This document shows positions 16,981-21,797 of a stretch of DNA of 21,797 nucleotides, piece by piece. The notes under the pieces are model-generated. The model had not been told where the DNA came from, did not search any database, and saw only the letters and a program-made list of their open reading frames with translations. Position numbers and translations under genes: made by a program. Source of the stretch: Rhodocyclaceae bacterium UBA2271 (GTDB taxonomy: Bacteria; Pseudomonadota; Gammaproteobacteria; Burkholderiales; Rhodocyclaceae); assembly GCA_002347405.1 (NCBI GenBank), contig DDXB01000032.1:1-21797 (forward strand). The letters are read 5' to 3'. Each line of letters starts with the position of its first letter. Within the stretch, counting starts at the first letter, position 1.

Positions 16981-17931
16981 ATGTCAAAGCCCGATGTTCC
17001 TTTCCCCCAGAGTCCCGTCGTCCCGAAATTGATCGAGGCCGATCACGTCATTCAGTTTTCCTGCCACAAGGGAATCGGCTGCTGGAACGCGTGTTGCGCC
17101 AACATCGACATATCGCTGACGCCCTACGACATCCTCCGTTTGAAGAAGCGCCTGGGAATGACTTCCACAAAGTTTCTCCAGGATTACACCGTCCCCCATG
17201 AAATGGAAAAAGAGGGCATCGCCGGCGTGAAATTCCGCTCGGTCGAAGGGGGCACGGCTTGTCGTTTCATGACGCCGGAAGGTTGTGCCGTCTATGAAGA
17301 CCGCCCCACGGCATGTCGTTACTATCCGGTGGCGCTGTTGTCGATGCGCAACCAGGACGAATTCGTCGATCGCAATGCTTACGCCATGGTCAAGGAAGAT
17401 CATTGCAAGGGGCACGAGGTCGATCGCCGTCTCACCATCGCCGACTATCGCAAGGAGCAGGGCGTCGAGGAATACGACGAACTGGCACGCGGCTGGCGCC
17501 AGTTGATCCTGAAGAAGAAGTCCGCCGGTCCCGCGATCGGCGCACCATCGATCAAGAGCCGACAACTCTTCTTCATGGCTTGCTATGACATCGATACCTT
17601 CCGTGCGCTGGTTCAGAGCGAGGCATTTAAAGAATTATTTACGCTGGCCGAAGATGAGTGGTCGCGCATCCTGAGCGATGACGTCGAGCTGATGCAATTC
17701 GGCTTCCGTTACCTCAAGCAGGTGCTGTTCGGCGAGAACACCATTCCCCTCAACGAAGCCACCGCCAAGGAGCGTCTCGAAAAATGGCGTAATCGCACGG
17801 CCGAACTCGAGCGCGAGGCTGCCGAAAAGCGCGCCAGGTACGAAGCCGACATGATGGCGGAAGGGATTGACGAAGACGCTTCCGGACTCGCCTACTGCGC
17901 TGACGAGAAAGGCGGCTGCGGCAAGGATTAA
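16981..17931 (+). CDS. YkgJ-type cysteine-cluster (zinc/iron-chelating) protein
   Basis: 316-residue cytosolic protein of the YkgJ cysteine-cluster family, which is predicted to bind Zn or Fe/Fe-S and has no settled function. Cysteines appear in the family order: C28, C34 and C38-C39 (SCHKGIGCWNACC), then C94, C102 and C112 (GTACRF...GCAVYEDRPTACRYYP), and C142. The long C-terminal part is helical and charged (KERLEKWRNRTAELEREAAEKRARYEADMM, likely coiled coil) and ends with an extra CADEKGGCGKD pair of cysteines. I chose the ATG at 16981 (MSKPDVPFP); an in-frame ATG at 16921 lies in the aprA terminator. It directly follows aprBA and precedes the AAA+/VWA genes, suggesting a link to metal or cluster handling for sulfur enzymes, which is inference. 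Confidence 0.85.
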   Translation: MSKPDVPFPQSPVVPKLIEADHVIQFSCHKGIGCWNACCANIDISLTPYDILRLKKRLGMTSTKFLQDYTVPHEMEKEGIAGVKFRSVEGGTACRFMTPEGCAVYEDRPTACRYYPVALLSMRNQDEFVDRNAYAMVKEDHCKGHEVDRRLTIADYRKEQGVEEYDELARGWRQLILKKKSAGPAIGAPSIKSRQLFFMACYDIDTFRALVQSEAFKELFTLAEDEWSRILSDDVELMQFGFRYLKQVLFGENTIPLNEATAKERLEKWRNRTAELEREAAEKRARYEADMMAEGIDEDASGLAYCADEKGGCGKD

Positions 17932-18046
17932 GTTCCCGCTGCGGACCGTTCAAGGGCAGGTGCCCGCATTCAGCCTGGGGCCACGCAGGTTTGGCCGGAC
18001 ACCTGTCAGCAAATTCCCGTAATGGGCAGAAGGGACAGCCCGATTC

Positions 18047-18865
18047 ATGATGAAGCCACTCGAACAGATCACACCGCAACTCGCCAGCCTCGGCGCAGAG
18101 CCTTACTACCAGCCGGTCGGCGATGAAGTGGCGCTGTTCGATGCGGCGGCCAGAAAATGCTTGCCGGTACTGCTGAAAGGCCCGACCGGCTGCGGCAAGA
18201 CACGCTTTGTCGAGTACATGGCGTGGAAATTGCGGCGCCCGCTGGTCACAGTGGCCTGCCATGACGATCTGACCACGGCTGATCTGGTCGGTCGCTACCT
18301 GATTGTCGGCGACGATACCGTCTGGCTGGACGGACCATTGACCGCCGCAGTGCGCGCCGGGGCGATCTGCTATCTCGATGAAATCGTCGAGGCGCGCAAG
18401 GACACCACGGTGGTCATCCACCCGCTGGCCGATACCCGTCGCGCGCTGGCGGTGGATAAGCGCGGCGAACTGGTGGCCGCACCGCCGGAGTTCATGCTGG
18501 TGATTTCCTACAATCCCGGCTACCAGAGTGTGCTCAAGGAAATCAAGCCGAGCACGCGCCAACGTTTTGTCGCACTCGAATTCGACTACCCGGGCGCCGA
18601 GGTCGAGGCGCGCATTGTCGCCACCGAGGGTGGCATCGATCCCGAACTGGCCCGGAAACTTGTCAAGCTCGGCGAGCTGACCCGCAATCTCAAGGGTGCC
18701 GGCCTCGATGAAGGCGCCAGTACCCGTCTCCTGATCCACGCCGCGCAGTTGATTGACGCCGGCATGGCGCCGGCAGCGGCCAGTACTGCGGCGGTGGCGC
18801 GGGCACTCACCGACGATCCGGAAATGACGCAGACGCTCGACGACTTGGTGCGAGCGGTTTTCTAG
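18047..18865 (+). CDS. CbbQ/NirQ/NorQ family AAA+ ATPase
   Basis: 272-residue MoxR-branch AAA+ ATPase. Walker A is GPTGCGKT (residues 45-52), Walker B ICYLDEI (about 107-113), then NPGYQSVLKEIKPSTRQRFVALEFDYP, the sensor/arginine-finger region typical of CbbQ/NorQ, and a C-terminal CbbQ-type helical domain. Such ATPases form rings and work with a VWA-domain partner (CbbO or NorD) to activate or load metal into client enzymes such as rubisco or nitric oxide reductase. The VWA partner is encoded next, 312 bp downstream. There is no rubisco or nor gene in the window, so I give no symbol. GGGA lies upstream of the tandem ATGATG start. Confidence 0.9.
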   Translation: MMKPLEQITPQLASLGAEPYYQPVGDEVALFDAAARKCLPVLLKGPTGCGKTRFVEYMAWKLRRPLVTVACHDDLTTADLVGRYLIVGDDTVWLDGPLTAAVRAGAICYLDEIVEARKDTTVVIHPLADTRRALAVDKRGELVAAPPEFMLVISYNPGYQSVLKEIKPSTRQRFVALEFDYPGAEVEARIVATEGGIDPELARKLVKLGELTRNLKGAGLDEGASTRLLIHAAQLIDAGMAPAAASTAAVARALTDDPEMTQTLDDLVRAVF

Positions 18866-18866
18866 C

Positions 18867-19108
18867 CATGGAAACACCCGCCCCCCTTTGTGCGCCGCTG
18901 GCGCATCCCTCGCTTTGCTCGGGACCGCTGCTGCGCAGCGTCCTGTGGCCTGCGGCCTGGTGCCCCCCTCGCTGGGGGTTCCGGTTTACTCGTTGCGCCA
19001 GATTATTACGGGGCGCTTCGTGTTGATTCATGTGCGGGTTGCGCCTGGCGGCGCGTGCTGCTTTTCCTTGGGGCGGCCCGGCGGAAAAGCTGCTGTTTTT
19101 CACGTTAA
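18867..19108 (+). repeat. long structured repeat, copy C (before VWA gene)
   Basis: Shares the copy A/B order: CATGGAAACACCCGCCCCCC, C-run/TCGC/G-run hairpin, ATTACGGGGCGCTTC, GCGCC-TGGC-GGCGC (19041-19054), then GCTTTTCC-loop-GGAAAAGC (19060-19090, 8 of 8 pairs) around TTGGGGCGGCCCGGC, and TGTTTTTCACGTTAA. The left arm of the 5' hairpin is missing. A 72-nt extra block (18891-18962) sits inside the C-run module and has its own hairpins TGCGCC/GGCGCA and CGCTGC/GCAGCG. It fills most of the 312-bp gap between the ATPase and VWA genes. Confidence 0.85.
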
Positions 19109-19140
19109 CTTGGAGCCGCGCCAGCGGCGAACCCCCGTCA

Positions 19141-19158
19141 CCTCTCCGCGCGGAGAGG
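19141..19158. repeat. 18-bp perfect palindrome before VWA gene
   Basis: CCTCTCCGCGCGGAGAGG, ending 19 nt before the GTG start of the VWA gene. It may be an RNA hairpin affecting translation or a relic of another palindromic repeat. Confidence 0.5.
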
Positions 19159-19177
19159 ACGGGAGGGGCGGGTTGTA

Positions 19178-21238
19178 GTGTCGGAGCGTCGCCTCTTCGA
19201 ACACGAGATCGAAGAGCGCCTGGATGAGTTGCTCTTCGCCTCGTCCGCGCATCGCAAAAGCGATACCCTGGCAGTCGAGCTAGAAGCGCTGCCACGAGAC
19301 CAGCAGGAACTCGTCATGCGCTGGGCGGGCGTGGCCGCGCAAACTTATGCCGAAATCGGTCATATGATTGCCACGCTGGCACCTCAGGCGCTGGCGCGGA
19401 TGGATCCGGCGGGATTCGAAGCCTGGGTCATCACGGCGCTGGACGCCTACGACCGCGAAGGCTTGCGTCAGGCAATGGAATCCCTGCGCGATCTGGACGG
19501 TTTCATCGCGGTGCGCGAAGGGCGTCGTTCCGTCCGCCTCACCGAAGTTGAACAGCGGCTGGCCCGATTTGTCCAAGGGCTTTCTGGCAGGCCGCTTGCG
19601 TTGAAAGCAGGCGCTTACCCCTGGACCGATACCGAGACGATTTATCTGCCGGATTCCATCGCGTTTTGCCCTGCCGTAGAAGGTAACCGTCTGCTTTACA
19701 CCGGGCTGGCGGTGCAGATGTGGGCGCAGACGCGCTATGGCACTTTCAATGTGGACCTTGAGGCCGAACTCGCCCGCTGGCCCGACCGCGAGACGGCACT
19801 GAGCTGGCTGGCAGTGCTGGAAGCCGTGCGGCTGGAAGCCTGCATCCGGCGCGACCTGCCCGGGCTTGGGGCAATGCTGCGTGGCTTGCATGACAGTTGG
19901 CCTGACGAACTTCACGCCGCACTGGGCGAACTGCAAGCGCCGCATGCCGATGTCGGCGTGACGCTGGTCTGGCTCGCCCGTTTCATGGGACAGGACGCCG
20001 TCCCGCCAGCGCCGACTTTCATCCCCCGCCTCAATCCGGCGGCGGCGGCGCGGGCGCGGGCTGAACGCATCGGACGCGAGACCGAAGTCCTGCGCCGTGC
20101 GCTCGGCGCGCTCAAGGGAACGGCGGGCAGAAAGCCAGCAGCGCCAGCAGAATTTGCCGCGCAACTGAAAACGGAAACGGGCGAAATCGAGATCCAGCTG
20201 GATGGCGAGGCCGTGACCCTGCCACCCGATGCCCGGGCCGCTGCCCAGTCGCTGTTGCAGGATCTGGGTGAATTGCCGCCCGAAGCGCTGACACCGGCTG
20301 GCGATGGCGGCTGGCAACCGACCGGTCAGGATCTCGGCCTGCCCGAACAAGTCAGCAACCGCGCGGCGGATTTTCGCTACGATGAGTGGGACTATCACCG
20401 CAATGCCTATCGCCGCAAGTGGTGCCATGTCTATGTGAACGAGCTGAAGCCGGGGGATGGGCAGTTCGTGCGCGACGCGAAAGCACGCTTTGCCCCGCAT
20501 ATCCAGCAGATCAAGCGCCGTTTCGAAGCGGTGCGTGGCGAGGACCGCATCCTCGGGCGCCAGCAGGATGGCGATGAAATCGATATCGATGCGCTGGTCG
20601 AGGCGGTGAACGACCGGCGCTGTGGCGCCGAGCCCTCGCCACGCCTGTTCTGCCGGCGGGTGCGCAATGAACGCAGTCTGGCGGCGATGTTCATGATCGA
20701 CATGAGCGGCTCGACCAAGGGCTGGGTCAATGACGCCGAGCGCGAGGCGCTGGTCATGCTGTGCGAGGCGCTCGAAAAACTGGGTGACGCCTATGCGATC
20801 TACGGCTTCAGCGGCTGGACCCGCACGCGCTGCGACATTTATCGCATCAAGTCTTTTGCCGATCCTTACGATGACGCGGTGCGCGCCCGCATCGACGCCA
20901 TCGAAGCCAAGGATTACACCCGCATGGGTGTAGCGATTCGCCATTTGAGTCATCTGCTGTCAAAAGAACCCGCGCGCCACAAGCTCCTGGTGACCCTCTC
21001 CGATGGTCGTCCGGATGATTTTGGTGACGAATATCGCGGCCAGTATGGCATCGAAGATACCCGTCGCGCGCTGCAGGAAGCCCGCGAGCAGGGCATCCGC
21101 AGCTATTGCATCACCATCGATCGGCATGGCGCGGACTACCTGCGCCACATGGTCGGCCCGGCCAGCTATACGGTGCTCGACGACGCGAAAAAGCTGCCGC
21201 TGAAGGTGGCGGACATCTATCGCAAGCTGACCGCTTGA
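19178..21238 (+). CDS. VWA-domain protein, CbbO/NorD type
   Basis: 686-residue cytosolic protein. The C-terminal von Willebrand A domain has the MIDAS motif DMSGS (about residues 508-512), then YGFSG, a conserved threonine region (DYTRMGVAIRHLSHLL) and LVTLSDGRPDD. The long N-terminal part is helical, as in CbbO/NorD, partners of CbbQ/NorQ ATPases in enzyme activation. The start is GTG at 19178 (MSERRLFEHEIEERLDELL) with GGGAGG 11 nt upstream. The upstream ATPase gene is the obvious partner, though repeat C now separates them. A copy of the 25-bp repeat encodes AVPPAPTF at about residues 273-281. The client enzyme is unknown; the neighbourhood (apr, dsrC) suggests sulfur metabolism, but family precedent points to rubisco or Nor. 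Confidence 0.9.
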   Translation: MSERRLFEHEIEERLDELLFASSAHRKSDTLAVELEALPRDQQELVMRWAGVAAQTYAEIGHMIATLAPQALARMDPAGFEAWVITALDAYDREGLRQAMESLRDLDGFIAVREGRRSVRLTEVEQRLARFVQGLSGRPLALKAGAYPWTDTETIYLPDSIAFCPAVEGNRLLYTGLAVQMWAQTRYGTFNVDLEAELARWPDRETALSWLAVLEAVRLEACIRRDLPGLGAMLRGLHDSWPDELHAALGELQAPHADVGVTLVWLARFMGQDAVPPAPTFIPRLNPAAAARARAERIGRETEVLRRALGALKGTAGRKPAAPAEFAAQLKTETGEIEIQLDGEAVTLPPDARAAAQSLLQDLGELPPEALTPAGDGGWQPTGQDLGLPEQVSNRAADFRYDEWDYHRNAYRRKWCHVYVNELKPGDGQFVRDAKARFAPHIQQIKRRFEAVRGEDRILGRQQDGDEIDIDALVEAVNDRRCGAEPSPRLFCRRVRNERSLAAMFMIDMSGSTKGWVNDAEREALVMLCEALEKLGDAYAIYGFSGWTRTRCDIYRIKSFADPYDDAVRARIDAIEAKDYTRMGVAIRHLSHLLSKEPARHKLLVTLSDGRPDDFGDEYRGQYGIEDTRRALQEAREQGIRSYCITIDRHGADYLRHMVGPASYTVLDDAKKLPLKVADIYRKLTA
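19996..20020 (-). repeat. 25-bp dispersed repeat, copy 4, inside VWA gene
   Basis: Reverse complement is identical over 25 bases to 1352-1376. In the VWA gene it encodes AVPPAPTF, the same peptide as in the MFS transporter. Confidence 0.85.
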
Positions 21239-21254
21239 TCAAAGCCAGCCCCTG

Positions 21255-21272
21255 AACAACATTAGTGTTGTT
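21255..21272. promoter_or_regulatory. inverted repeat upstream of dsrC promoter
   Basis: AACAACA-TTAG-TGTTGTT, a perfect 7-bp inverted repeat 24 nt before the dsrC -35 box and 16 nt after the VWA stop. It could be an operator or a weak end-of-operon hairpin. Confidence 0.4.
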
Positions 21273-21296
21273 AATGCATTCATAAGCAGATATTAG

Positions 21297-21324
21297 TTGA
21301 ATGTTCTGTAAGGCTATTTATAAT
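21297..21324 (+). promoter_or_regulatory. sigma-70 promoter of dsrC
   Basis: TTGAAT (21297-21302), 16-nt spacer, and a perfect TATAAT (21319-21324) in an AT-rich patch. Transcription would begin near 21331, giving a leader of about 70 nt rich in C and A. Confidence 0.7.
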
Positions 21325-21399
21325 CCATACCAAACAAGTCAAGTACTACCCCCGACCCCAACACCCCGCACACCCCCAATCCTTCAGAGAGGACAAAAA

Positions 21400-21729
21400 A
21401 TGATCAACGTAAATGGCAAGGACATCGAAACCGATGCGCAAGGCTATCTGGCCAACCTGGAAGACTGGTCGGAAGATGTAGCGAATTATCTTTCCAGCGA
21501 GGATCAGTTGCCGCTGCAGGAAAAGCACTGGCTGGTCATCAACTGGATCCGCGATTATTACGCCGAAACCGGTACTGCACCCAACCTGCGCCTGATCACC
21601 AAGCTGCTCCCCAACGATCTGGGCGAAGAATATGGCGACAAGAAATACCTGTTCGACCTGTTCCCCTACGGCCCGGCGAAACAGGCCTGCCGCTACGCGG
21701 GCATGCCCAAGCCGACCGGCTGCGTTTAA
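21400..21729 (+). CDS. dsrC: DsrC sulfur-carrier protein
   Basis: 109-residue DsrC/TusE family protein. The C-terminal arm ends CRYAGMPKPTGCV and keeps both redox cysteines, Cys97 and Cys108, 11 residues apart. This marks true DsrC (trisulfide carrier working with DsrAB and DsrEFH/DsrMK), whereas TusE has only the penultimate one. Other family features are the N-terminal GKDIETDAQGYLANLEDW and the HWLVINWIRDYYAETGTAPNLR helix-turn. I start at the ATG at 21400, preceded by AGAGAGGA; an upstream frame opening at 21301 lies over the promoter. The gene has its own promoter and terminator and stands alone, with no dsrAB or other dsr gene in the window. A stand-alone dsrC could serve regulation or sulfur transfer from several donors. 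Confidence 0.95.
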   Translation: MINVNGKDIETDAQGYLANLEDWSEDVANYLSSEDQLPLQEKHWLVINWIRDYYAETGTAPNLRLITKLLPNDLGEEYGDKKYLFDLFPYGPAKQACRYAGMPKPTGCV

Positions 21730-21746
21730 GCTGTTGCCCGCTTGAT

Positions 21747-21776
21747 GAGAAATGCCCCGCGAGGGGCATTTCTCTT
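21747..21776 (+). terminator. intrinsic terminator of dsrC
   Basis: Perfect 12-bp stem GAGAAATGCCCC / GGGGCATTTCTC with a GCGA tetraloop, 17 nt after the dsrC stop and followed by a short T stretch. Confidence 0.85.
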
Positions 21777-21797
21777 GTGCGCCCGGCACGGGCGCAC
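21777..21797. repeat. GTGCGCCCG palindrome, right end of window
   Basis: GTGCGCCCG-GCA-CGGGCGCAC, nearly the same as the palindrome at 25-44. It may continue past the window edge. Confidence 0.5.

Overview
The window comes from a GC-rich (about 60-65 % by eye) betaproteobacterium with a dissimilatory sulfur-oxidation pathway. The evidence is a divergent sat / aprBA pair (ATP sulfurylase and APS reductase), a two-cysteine DsrC, and a divergent uvrA / MFS-ssb arrangement of the kind familiar in Betaproteobacteria. I cannot assign a genus from the sequence alone; Rhodocyclales- or Thiobacillus/Sulfuricella-like sulfur oxidisers are the natural guess.

Layout. 1-2180 (minus strand): ssb and an MFS transporter, each preceded by a ~200-bp structured repeat. 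2179-4727 (minus): lysA and dapL, a lysine-pathway pair of lower GC sitting between the MFS gene and uvrA. 4817-7735 (plus): uvrA carrying an 87-bp in-frame repeat insertion. 7773-8616: the remains of a DUF4160/DUF2442 pair, then a DUF559 nuclease ORF bounded by 43-bp inverted repeats. 8647-10509: a nucleotide-sugar epimerase and a secreted Lig E-type DNA ligase. 10578-11234 (minus): moaC with two repeat units inserted in frame right after its start. 11284-12738: a BepA-like M48/TPR protease. 12792-17931: GTG-started sat (minus) divergent from aprB-aprA, then a YkgJ-type cysteine-cluster protein. 18047-21238: a CbbQ/NorQ-type AAA+ ATPase and a CbbO/NorD-type VWA protein, separated by a third long repeat. 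21400-21729: dsrC with its own promoter and terminator.

Pathway logic. AprBA and Sat together would oxidise sulfite to sulfate through APS with ATP formation. DsrC is the sulfur carrier of the upstream Dsr branch, whose other genes are outside the window. The AAA+/VWA pair looks like a metalloenzyme activation machine, but its usual client genes (rubisco or nitric oxide reductase) are not here.

Most notable observation. A dispersed, modular, structured repeat family occurs six times. Each copy has the same 15-nt loop (TTGGGGCGGCCCGGC). The flanking stem arms differ in sequence from locus to locus yet still pair in five of six copies. Long forms (A, B, C) sit directly upstream of ssb, the MFS gene and the VWA gene, always in the orientation of the downstream gene, and show a second compensatory stem change. 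Short forms have entered uvrA and moaC while preserving the reading frame, which resembles in principle the Rickettsia palindromic elements. Two other repeat systems are present: a 25-bp dispersed repeat (four copies, three inside genes), and the inverted repeats around the DUF559 nuclease.
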